From Hofstenia miamia (Eukaryota > Xenacoelomorpha > Acoela): DNA of 64,000 nt. The translations under genes and the position numbers were made by a program. The notes below the pieces were generated by a model. It saw only the letters and a list, made by a program, of their open reading frames with translations. It was not told the origin of the DNA and did no database searches. The stretch spans positions 1,171,829 to 1,235,828 of the forward strand of contig SCFE01000096.1 of the NCBI GenBank assembly GCA_004352715.1, in the 5' to 3' direction. Below are positions 11,911 through 25,641 of the stretch, one piece after another; positions within the stretch are counted from its first letter, which is position 1, and each line of letters starts with the position of its first letter.

Positions 11911-14900
11911 TGTAGAAGTTAGTTTTTGGTATGCCTGATGCTGTGTATGTGCATAAATAACTAAAATCATGTGTGACGTTGTGGTACAGGAATTCAACGG
12001 TGTTCTATTATACTCCGGGTCAGCTTACAACAGTTGCACCTGAATCACACTTCCTACTGTCCTACTGTTGACATCAGAGGTGTAAATGGGCTTTTGTTTG
12101 TGTTACTCATACCCATTCCTGTCCACTGGTTTCAGGCGTATGATCACCCCACCAAAAACTTTATAGTTTATATTTGACCCATCTAAGTTCACTGCAAGAA
12201 AATACAAGAATGTGAAAAATTGCAAAATTTAATCCATTTTATTTTTCAAACAATCTTTTGCAATTCAAAACAGTGTTCCATTTACTTAATCTAAAAAGTT
12301 GTGAAATAATCCATTAACTATGTTTTAAAGAATTTGGCTCTTAAATCTTCGGCCTGTCCATTTACACCAATCCTATTGCCATGAAATTTTCTGTTCCCAT
12401 ACTCCAATTGGAGCCACAGCAAAACGTTTATTTTGATCAAAATTATGAAAAATTATGATTACTATTCTAAAATCCGTAGTACCAGATCCTTTATTTTTGG
12501 TTCCACTCCCACTTAGTTTTTTGGTCTGTGAGTCAATGGTTTACATTAGCAGCTATTAGCATAGGATGTTTAAATTGAGCATTTACATCATTTGGGAAGA
12601 CAGGGCGCTATACCTATAGCGGCATTAAAGATGATGCACAATCTAATATTCATCAATTAACACTACCATGACAGGAATATGCTGGGAGACAATTCTTATT
12701 AAATATTGTAAATTATGTCTACCTGTTAAATTTATTACTTGAACGTTTTGCTGATAGCATTATGTTAATGGAGATTGTAAATTGCTCATGTTCATATTCA
12801 CCGAGATGCTTTCGACGGGTGGTGTTCAATATAATATAATTTTATACCTAGGCAAGTAAACAAATTTGGTGCCAACAAAGATTTGTCCAAATTTTTCAAA
12901 TTCCAAAACATGTGATGAATGTTGTATTACGTACACTAGACAGGCTTCAAAACACATAAGAATTTGCGTTAATGAACTCTTCAAGGACGCTTAAAATTAG
13001 AAATACGTCAACATATTATCACAGAAGAACATTTTTTAAAAAAATTGACTTTTAAAACGCTAGCATCTTGTAAGTAATCCTTTGAAATGTCTTTAATTTG
13101 AACTTCTGTTTTGTTAATGTTTTAGTGATTAGTTATTTATTCCTATATGGTCTTTAGATTTTCTGAAAATATGCTAAGAGCACATGCAGTAATTTTTTTT
13201 CTACTCAATGTCAAGTTCATTTAACAATTTTATTCCATATGTATTCAGCAACTGCTTTACCTATCTGATAAGCAACCAGTACGTTCCTAAGTGCAGCATT
13301 ACTAACGTTTTTTTGCGTCTATAATATATACAAATCCAGGCGAAGATAAACCAAATATTGTGTAAAACCAAAATATATTAGGACCCGTATGAAACATTGG
13401 CTTTCCTCACAATTTGAAAGGAGGCTTGCGAAATCAGACATTACAGATTACAAAATCTTGGTTCGAGTTTCTAGAAGGTTTTGACACTGATTTCCATTCA
13501 ATTTTTCATCCTGTCCCAAATGTTTTTGACTCTGGTTCTCGGAACTGGTCTCGCAAGTACTCCAATATCGAGATGAAGTTGGAATAAAAGTGATGAAAAT
13601 CTCATTTAAATAGCTATTGACTGTAAATAATGAAATGAATGGCTCAGGAATAAATGAATGAGAATACGTAATTGCATTATTTCATTTCGATTCGTGTTGT
13701 GCAATACTTGAAAAATTCTTAGTAGCTTATTGCGCAATTAATTGTAAGATTGCTGCTTTTATGAACCTGCTCTGCGAAGTAAATGTATGTATATCTAAAT
13801 GCTTGCTATGCAATTCTCTTTGCGATCATTTCGAATGCTTCCCATCGGCAATAATTACGGCAACACTAGTTGTTAACCTATTCATTTCTTAATAGTGTCT
13901 GCTTTACCTTTATAGAATGTCTGCTCTCTAATGTAGGATATTTCTTTGATGACGCGGTGCAAATTGGGCTATGCATGCTGAGCTAAAAAGTAAGTAACTC
14001 ATTATTGGACAAACTAATGATAGTACGTATATTTTAAACTGTTTAGACTTCCCTAAGTAACGAATTTACTTAACAGTTTTAACTAAAATAAATGAAGTTT
14101 TTGTAAAGAGTTTGGTGGTCTGGTTGGCAAGCCTTGGCACCTAATCATTTTATATAAGGGTTATCAAAGCTCTAACATCCACAAATATTTACACCTAACT
14201 TTGTCGACTGGTCTGCTTTTGATAGTAATTTTGTCTGGAAAATATGGAATGCCGAATGAGATATTCCTGCATTAGTGTTCCCTTTAAGCGTTTTCCTTTG
14301 TGTTCACTAACTTGTTAGTTTGGAGTAAAAAGCATTTCACTCCCCATAACATGGTATAATTTAGCGTTTGAGTATATGAGCCACACCAAAGCACATGTAC
14401 CATTTTTGAGTAAATTAGTGAATGAAATTTATTAAATTATATTTCGTAATTTATAATAACAAATACTGGTTTCCATACTAACCATAAACTTTTAAAAGAA
14501 TAAACCATTTTTGAAATTTTTAATCAACTTTTTTGAAGCCTACTGTAAATTTGAAAGTAATGAAATAATTACTCATATATTGGTGAACGTGCTCTAACGT
14601 AATGTTGATTATTTGTATTAAGGTTTGTTCAGGTATGCAGGAGATCTAAACCTTCATGTTAGTAACAACTAACCTCAATTATCTCGTTTTCTTAAATTGT
14701 ATAACTCAAACCTCATTCGGGAGTGCCGCGCGCAAAGTCAAATATAGAAGGAATCTCAATGAAACAGGAATTTGAAACGTAAATGAAAAGAAAACACTCT
14801 TCTTCATCTCTCTGGTGTATAATATTTTTTCAAAAAACCATCAAAAAAATTTGGAAAATTCCTGGCAGTTTAAGGTTAACGCATGCTCTTTGAGAGTTTA

Positions 14901-16181
14901 GCCGACTTGAATATTCAGTTCGAGTCGCAAATAAATCAAGTATTATAGCTCTATGGAAAATTGTACAACCTATATGAAATAATTAGATACACAACTCAAC
15001 ATATAAGTTTCGACTTTAACTTAAACTGTCCGGGAATTTCTTAAAAACAAAAAACTTTTGGCTATTGAACAGATTTTTTGGGAAATTGCACAAATCTGAC
15101 TCGGGTAAATGCTTTACCTTTTAACTAATATATATTTTCAAGGATGAAGTTTTGTTTTAATCACAATTTTTATATTGGATATAAAGATATCGATGAAACC
15201 AATTCTTCATTTTGATAATGCGATCAACTTAAAAAATAGTAAATTTATTTTTGGAAATTTCTTTAATTTTGACTTTATTGAGCTTTTAGTGTTTCCTGCC
15301 AAAAACCTATTCATTTAACAAAATAACGATAAAATTTCAAATTAAGTTTCAAAATAATATAATAAAAGATTGCAAGGCATCTTCTCGTATACCTTATCAG
15401 CGAGATTTTGTTCTCAAGAATGCATTACAAACAACGATATTTTCATCTTTATATGAGTTCATGACCCATTTCTAAATTCTCAACTACCAAGGACAAAGAC
15501 GGACCAGAAATCCGTCTACAGAGGGGCACTTTAGTCCCTAACTTGTTTAGTATTGTAAATGTACATATATGATTGACTTCTCTGATTTTACTCTTTTGTT
15601 AGGAGAAATAAATATTTATTACTATAATTAGCATATACTAACAATTTTGCCTTCTCTTTTGTCTGATTAACACAACTGGTATTTATTTTTTAGGCGTTTT
15701 AAATTTAACGAAAAGTGACATGCACTAAATACCTGTAGATTGATGCAAAGCCAAAGCTATTTAACAAATTTTGTAGTTATATTTTGTAAATTACACTTTC
15801 ATTTTCTCCATTCATTCACCTTCTGGCTGGAATCTTACAAAGATTATATATTAGTAGAAGCGACGGTTTATTATAAATTATAGTGTGTGATTCGTCCTTC
15901 ATGCTTTGTGTTTTTTCAATGGTACATAAAGGATTAAACAGTTTTTATTGTTTCAGAATAATGCCATTTCCTATGTTAGTCGTGATTGACTTGAGAAATT
16001 GTTTTCCCGACTTTATTAAAATCATTTATTTTATCGCTAACTTGCCACATGAAATTAGCTAATGCGCAATTTTAGAAGAGGTTGCCTCCAAAATCATTCC
16101 CTTATTACAGTGTTTCATCTGAGATTTGAAAATAGGAGAGGGATGTGCTATGAAATTCTTCATTGGCTTCCATTGATGAAG
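11911..16181. other. No recognised gene
   Basis: AT-rich sequence without exon-like or transposon-like reading frames that I can support. The less AT-rich patch at 11930-12180 follows the Tc1 pseudogene and may be part of that element, but no terminal repeat was found. Confidence 0.4.
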
Positions 16182-16198
16182 ATATATATATATATATA

Positions 16199-17137
16199 GT
16201 GGTGGGATTCAAACTGTTTAGCAACCGGTTCGCTCATTATACCGGTTGATGTGAAATTAAATCAATTTTTCCGCGTGTGGTTAATAATAAACAAGTCCAA
16301 TTAATCATTTTATTTGCCATCATTTTCCAAATATTTCCAGATTGATAATTCATTAGAATTATAAGAAATATTAGATGAATGCTTCACTCTTTTATCATCA
16401 GCTGTGTGGTGTTTTCTTAGCCACGTTATAACAGAATCCATAGAACCCATAAATTAAGAGGAAGACCAATTAACTTTATTACCATAGGATTCAGTAACAT
16501 GTGATAAATTTAATATTTAGTGTATCATATTATAATATCCCATTACAAATTACATGTAAAACACTCGATATAATTTATCATTAAAATATATTTATCAATT
16601 TTACTTAAACGGTTGAATCATTGTTATATGTAGAAAGTTCATTTCACCATATTATATATACATGAAAAATTCTGTGCTCGGATTATTTTATGTTTAAATA
16701 TTAATATATTGTAGTTAAATGTTTGCTGAATTTTAGTAATAGTTTCGAAATTTTGACTTTCCCATTAATATTAATGTAAGAATAAATTGAAATTAAAATA
16801 AATTACATTAGTACATTAGCTAAGATATTTTTTGACGTAAATTGTTTATTTATAAGACTATTTTATGCTGCAATGATAATTTTGATTGTTTATTATACAT
16901 ATATTAAGTTAGTTTTTGAATGAAAAATAACATAAATATAAATTAAAATTTCTTTGAGGACTAATATTGATTAACGTATTTCATACATAATTGATTATTA
17001 TTATATCTTTTTAATCCAGATGATTATGTACGTTTCAGTCGAAGAAGGTAATCCAAGAACAGGTTCAGGTGGTTCTGCAAAATTTCTATATTTTTAGGAA
17101 CCGTTCGCGCGAAACAGTGCGAACCCTTGAATCCCAC

Positions 17138-17140
<3 letters not shown>
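16199..17140. mobile_element. Non-autonomous hAT-like element (about 940 bp)
   Basis: The left end GTGGTGGGATTCAA is matched perfectly in inverse at the right end (TTGAATCCCACCAC). Both termini abut (TA)n, so an 8-bp TATATATA target duplication is possible but cannot be proved in a repeat. The left end continues into an 'aaccggttcg' motif and the right end has a related 'gaaccgttcg'. The GTGGTGGGATTCAA terminus is of the kind seen in hAT elements. The interior is AT-rich and has no transposase. Confidence 0.7.

Positions 17141-17172
<32 letters not shown>
17141..17172. repeat. (TA)n microsatellite
   Basis: TA tract on the right side of the hAT-like element; with the tract at 16182-16198 it probably formed one array split by the insertion. 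Confidence 0.9.
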
Positions 17173-17177
<5 letters not shown>

Positions 17178-17481
17178 AAATAATATCTGAATAATTTGTA
17201 TTTTCAGCAAAGATTTAATTTGTGATATGTCTTTCCTTTGGAAATTTTCGGCAACAAAAAATTTCAGCTTTTCATGTAGCATAGTAATTAAGCAATTTCC
17301 TCATTCTACAACCAGCTTTTGCCTGGGATTTTTTATAGGAGATCAATGCCTGTTGTACACCACCATAGCTTACTTCGATAGTGAGTTATATCAAAATCCG
17401 ATAGATGACTTACTGATATATTATTAGCTTGACCGCCGTTTAAAAAGAGGGCATCTACTATAATTGGGTGACTTTCTGTTT

Positions 17482-18520
17482 TATATATATATATATATAT
17501 ATATNNNNNNNNNNNNNNNNNNNNNNNNNNNNNNNNNNNNNNNNNNNNNNNNNNNNNNNNNNNNNNNNNNNNNNNNNNNNNNNNNNNNNNNNNNNNNNNN
17601 NNNNNNNNNNNNNNNNNNNNNNNNNNNNNNNNNNNNNNNNNNNNNNNNNNNNNNNNNNNNNNNNNNNNNNNNNNNNNNNNNNNNNNNNNNNNNNNNNNNN
17701 NNNNNNNNNNNNNNNNNNNNNNNNNNNNNNNNNNNNNNNNNNNNNNNNNNNNNNNNNNNNNNNNNNNNNNNNNNNNNNNNNNNNNNNNNNNNNNNNNNNN
17801 NNNNNNNNNNNNNNNNNNNNNNNNNNNNNNNNNNNNNNNNNNNNNNNNNNNNNNNNNNNNNNNNNNNNNNNNNNNNNNNNNNNNNNNNNNNNNNNNNNNN
17901 NNNNNNNNNNNNNNNNNNNNNNNNNNNNNNNNNNNNNNNNNNNNNNNNNNNNNNNNNNNNNNNNNNNNNNNNNNNNNNNNNNNNNNNNNNNNNNNNNNNN
18001 NNNNNNNNNNNNNNNNNNNNNNNNNNNNNNNNNNNNNNNNNNNNNNNNNNNNNNNNNNNNNNNNNNNNNNNNNNNNNNNNNNNNNNNNNNNNNNNNNNNN
18101 NNNNNNNNNNNNNNNNNNNNNNNNNNNNNNNNNNNNNNNNNNNNNNNNNNNNNNNNNNNNNNNNNNNNNNNNNNNNNNNNNNNNNNNNNNNNNNNNNNNN
18201 NNNNNNNNNNNNNNNNNNNNNNNNNNNNNNNNNNNNNNNNNNNNNNNNNNNNNNNNNNNNNNNNNNNNNNNNNNNNNNNNNNNNNNNNNNNNNNNNNNNN
18301 NNNNNNNNNNNNNNNNNNNNNNNNNNNNNNNNNNNNNNNNNNNNNNNNNNNNNNNNNNNNNNNNNNNNNNNNNNNNNNNNNNNNNNNNNNNNNNNNNNNN
18401 NNNNNNNNNNNNNNNNNNNNNNNNNNNNNNNNNNNNNNNNNNNNNNNNNNNNNNNNNNNNNNNNNNNNNNNNNNNNNNNNNNNNNNNNNNNNNNNNNNNN
18501 NNNNTATATATATATATATA
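17482..18520. repeat. (TA)n array spanning a 1,000-N assembly gap
   Basis: TA repeats lead into Ns at 17505-18504 and out again. The true length is unknown, since exactly 1,000 Ns is a conventional placeholder. The long ORFs across it are artefacts. Confidence 0.95.
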
Positions 18521-21500
18521 CATGTATATATGCACAAGTAACTCAAATGATTATCAATCTTGCATTAGAAATTTCTCCAACAAAACAACAAATGTAATTT
18601 TTGAATTTTGCCATAGTTTCTTATTATTAAAATATTTTTAATACTGATTATTCGCGTAGTTTCTAACCCTAATATAAGTTATAAACAAACTAGTTACCCT
18701 ACACCTAATACAAAGATAGTAGTAAACAACAATTTGTTTAATTTAGGCATAAATTTCGAATAGAATTCTGGTGACTGCCATGGGATTTAATTTTTTACAT
18801 ATTATAGAAGTGAAACATCTAGCCAATACTTCACTTTTAGAGAATGATTATCACAATTCAAGGGAGTGTTCTATGGATAATTGATTTTCAATGAAATCAT
18901 CGAAATTTTAAATTAGAAAAACTATGTCATAAGACCACATGACAAGAGAACTAGAAAAGGTCAGCATGGAAAGAAGAGTTTGTTATATGCAGCTAGTGAA
19001 ATTGACTAGCAAATGAATCGTGTTGAAGATATACAGAAATTTTTTAATTCAATTTTTACAAAAATGGTTCAAACCAATAAGTGGGTCTTACAGACCAAAC
19101 AATGCGAACCTTAGAATTGAGCAACCAGGAATACAGCAGAAAATTTCTCATAAGTATGGTGACTGTTTCGTTTGTGAAGAATTAGTAAGAATTAATATAT
19201 GAGGAAAACTATTTAAACCAGATATCTTTCGTATTTCCCGCAGCAACTTCAAAACCGCTCAATAGCGGAGGACATATCTACGAAGGCATATTTTCTACTT
19301 ATGATGCATTGAAAAACATGGAAAGTTACATGATCTGTTACAACTACAATTTGTATAAACGCTCAAAAGAATTTGTTAGTGTATATATGTTACTGTGATA
19401 ATACCGCAGACCTTTTTAGTAGGATGTACATGTTCCGCAAAGGAAAAGATTATTCACTATAATAAACCCAAGAAACTACGAAGTCAGTACAAAAAATTAA
19501 CAAACCACCTGTTGATTTTCACAAAGAAAACATTATATTTCATTTATATTATTTTATTGGTGACTGATAAAATAAATGTTTGAAGCTCTTTTAGAAAACA
19601 ACAAAATAATGGAGCCATTAGGGTACTATTCCTCAAGCTAAGGGGTACATAATCAATAGTTAAATCATCTTAGCATGGATACGATAGTACACATGAAGTT
19701 ATAAATATATATATTTGTATTGGTTATCATTACAATTATATAATTATTACTGTATTCCATTAAATATTTTTGTTATGGTATTTGTACAAAACTGCAAACC
19801 GCTTTAATCAATAGATCCTAAGTTAAATATGAAACCCTACGTCTAATTTTGTACACCACTAGATAACAAATTGTTCAAGGTTTACTAAGTCAAAATAGTA
19901 ATCCTTGAAATTGTTTGGAATATCTGCTTTTTTTCACACCATGAACTGTAACAAACTAAATGCATGTAATTTCTTCAACGTTGTCTTTCAATTATATACA
20001 AGTATATACTTCGCTTAAAATTTTAAAACTTGCAATTGAAAGATATCATTCTGGGTATTGGTATTAGTACTTTAATATCATTAATGCACATTTTCTTCAT
20101 TCTCATTTAGATTTTTTCCTACTATGTTATTGTAGATGTGATTAAATTGGAAAACTTTAAATCCATGTTTTATCAGCAATAACGGAATGATACAAAAACA
20201 AATCACCACGAATCATGCTGGCTGAACCTGATTGATAATTGCAGAAAATTTTACAGAGAAAACACAGAAAATATTGAAGAAGTTCTCGATGGAATAAATA
20301 TTTCAATTTTCAAGTCATTTTTATAGCGAAGCCTTAAGCATTAATTTTTAGCACAAAGGAAGCCTGTAAGAACACTTAAAGCAATATGCTTAGAAATGAC
20401 AACATTCCCGGAATATCTAAAAAAGCAAACTATCAAAATCTTTTCGTTCAATTTTAGGATTTAGGTACTAGACCTGCACGTGTACTATTTTTATATTAAA
20501 TTTATTACTTTTTTAAAAACACTCAATTAAAATGTGGATGACTATTTTGTACGCTTTATTTAATACTAGCATTTCCCTCCAATTAAAGGGGTATATTGGC
20601 AGATATTTAACCTTTTGGAGGCATCTTCCACCCCTGGTCACCCTTTAAATGTGTCCTTGATTGGGAAAAGCTGTTTTAGAACAATGCAAACCATATCCAC
20701 TCTGAATGAACAAGCACTAAGGAAAGATTATTTGAATATTGAACAAGCTTTGGAAGGAAATGGCAAAGTGCACTCTGCGATATATTTTCTTCAGCATAAA
20801 TTAATCTGTTAATGACGCAAATGCACTTTATTTCAACCAATATAAAAAGTTTCACATCACACGCAATCTGAGCATAAATTGCGAAATCAAAAAAATTTAT
20901 TAAATGACATACTCTTTTACATATAGTGTTCGTAATAGTGTTGTGCAAATTTCGAAAATATCGTTAATAAGCTGCAGCAGGTATAAGTATGTTCTATATA
21001 TATACACAAATAAATAAATATGTATAGATACGGGCAATAAATAAAATCGCATTTGTATTTAACATTTAGAGTTCAATAATTTCGATTTTTGTACTGGTAT
21101 GGGGCAATAGAAATGGAAATAAAAAATTTCGTGATCTTACAGAAAAATTAATTTAGATATCCATGCCATAGTATTTAGCACGCATATATACTTTTTGGTA
21201 TACCCTCATCATTATATATATATATGTATGTATATATAAGGTCTTATTTTACGACATAGTTCATCTTTATTAGGCATATAAAGCGTCACAAAGTAAATGA
21301 ATGAATATGTGCTACACAAAGTGTTTTAAATTGGAAATAAGCTCTAAGTTTAAAGCAAATTTAATACAGCCTGTTGATTTGATTTTGTGTTGAAAAAATA
21401 TATACATATTAATACGAATTGCATCCTTACCTAGAAGAGGCAAATGCATTAAATCTGATTTGTGCATGAACATATATTTAATATTTTCACTTTAAATATT

Positions 21501-21700
21501 CAATGATGTCTTGATTCTACTATTAAAATATGTGGTTTTGCGTGCTGTAGGTCTATGTATTTTGAAGGTAGCGTCTACATTGTGCACTGCATCAGGAGAG
21601 ATAGAGAAAAATTTTTAAAGGCACAGGGGAAAATTAATGCTAAGGGCATAATTTAGTGCAAAAGAATTTCCCTATTTTAATTGCACCATTTTATTGATTT
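18521..21700. other. No recognised gene
   Basis: AT-rich DNA. A 65-codon open reading at 20615-20812 (plus) in a less AT-rich stretch looks somewhat protein-like and follows a possible acceptor (TTGGCAG), but it has no convincing donor and no family. Confidence 0.4.
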
Positions 21701-21703
21701 CTT

Positions 21704-21752
21704 ATTATTCAGTAGGGGCGGGCAATCCTCCCCCTGTATCCGCCCCTGCACT
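21704..21752. repeat. GC-rich inverted repeat, probable transposon end
   Basis: AGGGGCGG and CCGCCCCT flank an 18-base spacer containing a run of C, in an otherwise AT-rich region. 'Gcaggggcggat' is seen on the minus strand just inside CAGTGCAG. This resembles the terminus of a hAT-type or other DNA element, but the other end was not found. Confidence 0.4.
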
Positions 21753-22748
21753 GTATGATTTATTGATTAATGAGCAGTATATCATAGTCACATGTTCCTT
21801 ATAGCAGTTCTATATCTCTGCAATCACTCGGAGTTTGGCATTTAAACGTTGCCACGAACATCTTTATACCCTGAAATTTTTAAAAGTCACCTATTGCTTA
21901 ATTCAGTAAAATAAATACTCAGCAAGTTCTCTGTTAGCAAACTTCAACTTTCCAAAAAACTTTTCTCAACCATTAAAATAAAACACGGTATAAATGAGGA
22001 TTGTAATATTGCTTTTTTGAAATATAATTTGGATAAAACATGTTTAAGACATTAAGAAAGTCGCCATTACTTGAAAACTATTTTAAAGACGTTTTGAAGT
22101 AAAAGTTTGCCTTTAATAATCTAGCACAAGATAATGCGCGTCAATGTAATTGCGTTAACTGTGTCATTGCGAACAGGTCTCCTTTAGTGCATTAAAGCTG
22201 TCAAAGTAGTTAGCTAATGTTTTTAGTTTTATTAAAAATCTAAATTCATATTAAAATTCCCCAAAACATCTTCGTTCCTCAATTGACGTAACGACTACTA
22301 ATTAACGACTTGTGATGTATGCTTAACGAATCAATTACAAGGCAATCATTAAATATTTTTAAGGTTACTCAAACACTGTATCACTACGACTTCCTTTGCG
22401 AAAACCGCCCGGATGAGAGACATGTTATAAGCACTACCAGTCAATGAAGAACTTGTACAGTCTCTGAAGTAATCATTTTTGTCGTTTTACCAATAGTATA
22501 ATATATTTTAATTTGACTGTTATTTCAATTCACTGACAGAATAATTCCAATAATATATGGAAAATGTTAATAATTTTTTTCGGAATATTTAAATTTTGAC
22601 AAATTGATGTTCTTTACAAATGTCAAACTTTACCCAATGAGAAAATTACTAGAATATGACACAGAGTCGAAAGCGAAAGTTAATCTGCAAAAAATTTATT
22701 GTGAATCCAAACAGAGTTTAGGCTAGATAAAGTACAAATCGCTATCAA

Positions 22749-23122
22749 CAGGGTTGGCAAAAAAGTGTATTTTTTACAAAAAATTGTTTTAACTGTCTAA
22801 AACAGTGCTTTTTTCGCTTAGACAGATTCACTTCAAGGTACTAAAATTTTGCTGAAAACACATATAGCAGTAAACAATAAAGTATGATAACATTAATTTG
22901 TCGTTTCTTAACTGTAAACAAATCGCAAGTTTTGGTATTTTTCAGCAGAAAATAGGTTATGAAAGTACGAATAGACGAAACCCAAAAACCATTTTCCGAA
23001 CTTTCCATAAAGTTCCATATAAATTTGAAAAAAAACATTTAAAAAAACATTGCAAAAATAGTTGTTTTAAAAAGTGTTAGATCATCTTTTAAACAGGTCC
23101 TGCTTAAAGCATGCCAACCCTG
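22749..23122. mobile_element. Non-autonomous hAT element with target duplication (374 bp)
   Basis: The ends CAGGGTTGGCA and TGCCAACCCTG form a perfect 11-bp terminal inverted repeat. The flanks GCTATCAA (22741-22748) and GCTATCGA (23123-23130) match at 7 of 8 positions. An 8-bp target duplication together with a CAGGG terminus is diagnostic of the hAT superfamily. The interior is AT-rich and has no transposase. Confidence 0.85.
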
Positions 23123-23879
23123 GCTATCGAAAACCATTAATGACCATATTTATGTTTAATAGATCTGCTAATAGTTTGGTGAATAAAACTATATAGACGT
23201 TAAAATCTGTTAAAAGATCTGCTTTACTAGCCTATTTTGCTAGCTATCGAATTGGCACGAATTTTGCCTTTCAACCAAACTAACATGAAATATGGGTTCG
23301 TAAACTAAATATAACTCTAACTTTTCAAACTTAACAAAAATGGATGACATTACTGAAAAGATTATGCAAAAATGTTTGGAAAATTTTTTCAGTGAGAACA
23401 TTATAGGCGCATATTTAGCGTTCAAAGCTAGAAAATCATCGGCGGAATATTCTCAAAATCAACTAACATGTCAACTTAAGTATGATGCCTCAGAGAAAAA
23501 TGTACAACAATTGAGAAGAGTAAGAAATAAATTTCGAATCACAACGTTAAATCTAAACTCAAATCAGAGAAATGCTGAGAAATAGTCTAGAAACGTCGGA
23601 AATTATTGTGAATTAAATCATTGCTTTCAACAATATTTATCATCGGGTTAACAAAAAACTACTGAAAATTCCATGATATTCCAGAAAAGATATTATTTTG
23701 ATATCATTCATGATTTTACAAATACTTTGATTTATCAATAAATGAAGGCATGCCAATGTAAGAATTTACAAGTTTAGGTAGTCATGTCTTCGTGGGACTG
23801 TTGATTATTGAGGAAAAACATTGTCTCCTTGAAAAATATTTTAGCTGAGTAGGTATTCTAAAGTCAAATTCTCTTGATT

Positions 23880-24035
23880 ACTATCCATAAGCATGGTTAT
23901 GGTTATTATATACAAATTACTAACTATATGCAATTTATGGATTATGCTGCCAATAAAAGTTCGTGAAATAACAAACCTTAACACATTCAAAAAGATTTTA
24001 AAAAAGGCCTGCCTAACTTTTAATATAATTTTGTG
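23880..24035 (+). mobile_element. LINE 3' coding remnant
   Basis: The open stretch reads NLWIMLPIKVREITNLNTFK and then KILKKACL. This fits the last residues of many LINE reverse-transcriptase ORFs, where a Trp-x3-Leu-Pro-x2-Ile/Val-Arg motif is followed by a Leu-Asn-x-Phe-Lys block. Nothing upstream is recognisable, so it is a short, old fragment. It lies beyond the last recognised exon of the minus-strand gene. Confidence 0.55.
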
Positions 24036-24941
24036 TATTAAAAGTGCCAAAAACTTTATTTTTATTTGTAATATTATTTTTAATAATTTTTTTAATGAGC
24101 TTAGTTTTGTTTATAGCATAATTAGTATTAATTAAGGGCATATTTATTTATGCAATTACCTATAGCACAGTTTGCAAAAATCATAGGGAGCCTATGTTAA
24201 ATTTTTCAAACGATTTTAATGCAGACTCGTTTCTGATGAAAATTTGCAGCTAAAGTTAACTTCAAGAAATGGCGCGTGTTGCAGAAAGCATCAATCAAAC
24301 TCATAAAAGACATTTACACAAGAGTGCTAAATAGGAAGCTTTTTAATAAATAATGAATTTGACGTTTATAAATTATAATTCATCTCTCATAAATTAGTGA
24401 ATTTTAAATGAAAGCTTTAAGCGCTCTACTTTAAAAGTTCTGCGCGCAGTGTGTTACGTGAAGTTAGAAATATTGTTCTATTTATGTATCTTTGTAAATG
24501 AATAATATACTTACAGAAAACAATTTAATAATTTATAATAATAATAAAATAATAATAACAATAATACTTAAGCTAAATGAATAAATAATTAGGTGCTTAC
24601 AATTCATTGGAGTATATTTAAGGTTAACCCTACTGCACGCAAGTTTTGCAGTTTAATTAAAGGTTATGTATAAATAGAAGAGTTGTGGTCGAAGTTAACG
24701 GTTGCAATATCATAATAACTTCAATAAATAAAGTTTATAAATCTATACGTTGTATTACATTGTAATTTAACTGATAGATGTACTTAAATATCTTGTTATT
24801 TATCCACGTCTGGAAGTAACCATGCTTAAGTAAATGATTGAAAAAATATATTTATGTAAAGTTTCTTGGAACTTGAAAACTAAAGTTCTCAAACAACGTT
24901 TGGCTTATTTGTACTAAGATTTGATACATGTGACAACTTAC

Positions 24942-25062
24942 AGTTTGATCCATCAAAGCCTGCGACTCTATATTCTCCTGACGTTTCAGTAAAGCTTGGA
25001 GACACATTCGAGGATTTATTGTTAACTGGAGTTGTGGGCTCTTCACAATGGCCTTCCTCAGC
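24942..25062 (-). CDS. Exon 5 of five recognised exons of an unidentified Ser/Pro-rich gene
   Basis: The exon is 121 bases with acceptor GATATTTAG and a consensus donor (AACT|GTAAGT). It enters in phase 0 from exon 4 and leaves in phase 1. The 40 complete codons start AEEGHCEEPTTPVNNKSSNV and end SGEYRVAGFDGSN. The composition (Ser, Thr, Pro, Glu, Asn) suggests disorder. The longer open frame over the same bases that starts LRKAIVK is a shadow: only the frame used here joins to exon 4. The intron to exon 4 is 377 bases. The next exon downstream was not found, so the C-terminus is missing. Confidence 0.65.
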
Positions 25063-25439
25063 CTAAATATCAAAATTTTTTCAAGGCGGGTGCCAATGAG
25101 CTTCTGATTAAACATGGCATTGGGTATTTCAACCAGTTTATCATATTCTTATAGCGTCATTTGAATGCTAACAATTTTTGCAGAAAAAATTCAAAGAACA
25201 CTTAAATTTATTTGTAATAAATATAATAAAAATTGAGGTGCATATTCCTCAGGAAATCCAAAAAACAATAAATTTGACAACTAGAATGACAATATAAAGT
25301 ACTGCTGCAGGATTAAAGATATTGTATTTATAGACAATATTGCACATACTATTTAGCTTACATGTAGGCAATAAAACATTCACAACATGTGCATGCTGAA
25401 ATAATGAATTAAGAACTGAGTTTTTACGAAAAAAATTAC

Positions 25440-25641
25440 TTGAGAGTTTAAAAATTTTTCCATGAGGCTTTGGGAATTAGTTTCAGCTTCCGAGAGTGAC
25501 TCGATGTTGAGACGCTTGCCTTTGAGCTGCTGATTGAGCTGTTCTTGCTCAAAGGCACTCTTGAGCTCTTCCATGACATCTATTTTTGTCTTTGCATCAT
25601 CTTCATCAGAAGAGGATTCAGAAGCACTACTTGCGCTTAAA
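25440..25641 (-). CDS. Exon 4 of unidentified gene, acidic serine tract
   Basis: The exon is 202 bases between acceptor CTTGTTTAG and donor TCAA|GTAATT. One base completes the Ser codon begun in exon 3, and 67 codons follow. They open with LSASSASESSSDEDDAKTKI, an acidic Ser/Asp/Glu run typical of casein kinase 2 sites. A Glu/Gln/Leu-rich segment follows (VMEELKSAFEQEQLNQQLKG) that could form a helix, then ESLSEAETNSQSLMEKFLNS. It is separated from exon 3 by a 20-kb intron, but the phases match exactly. No catalytic domain is visible. Confidence 0.7.

Noticed and set aside
17333-18597. Very long ORFs on both strands
   Set aside because: They are TA repeats (Tyr-Ile) plus a 1,000-N gap; no real coding sequence.
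20590-20812. Possible plus-strand exon (EASSTPGHPLNVSLIGKSCF)
   Set aside because: Less AT-rich and open, with a possible acceptor, but no donor, no partner exon and no domain. It might be a transposon fragment.
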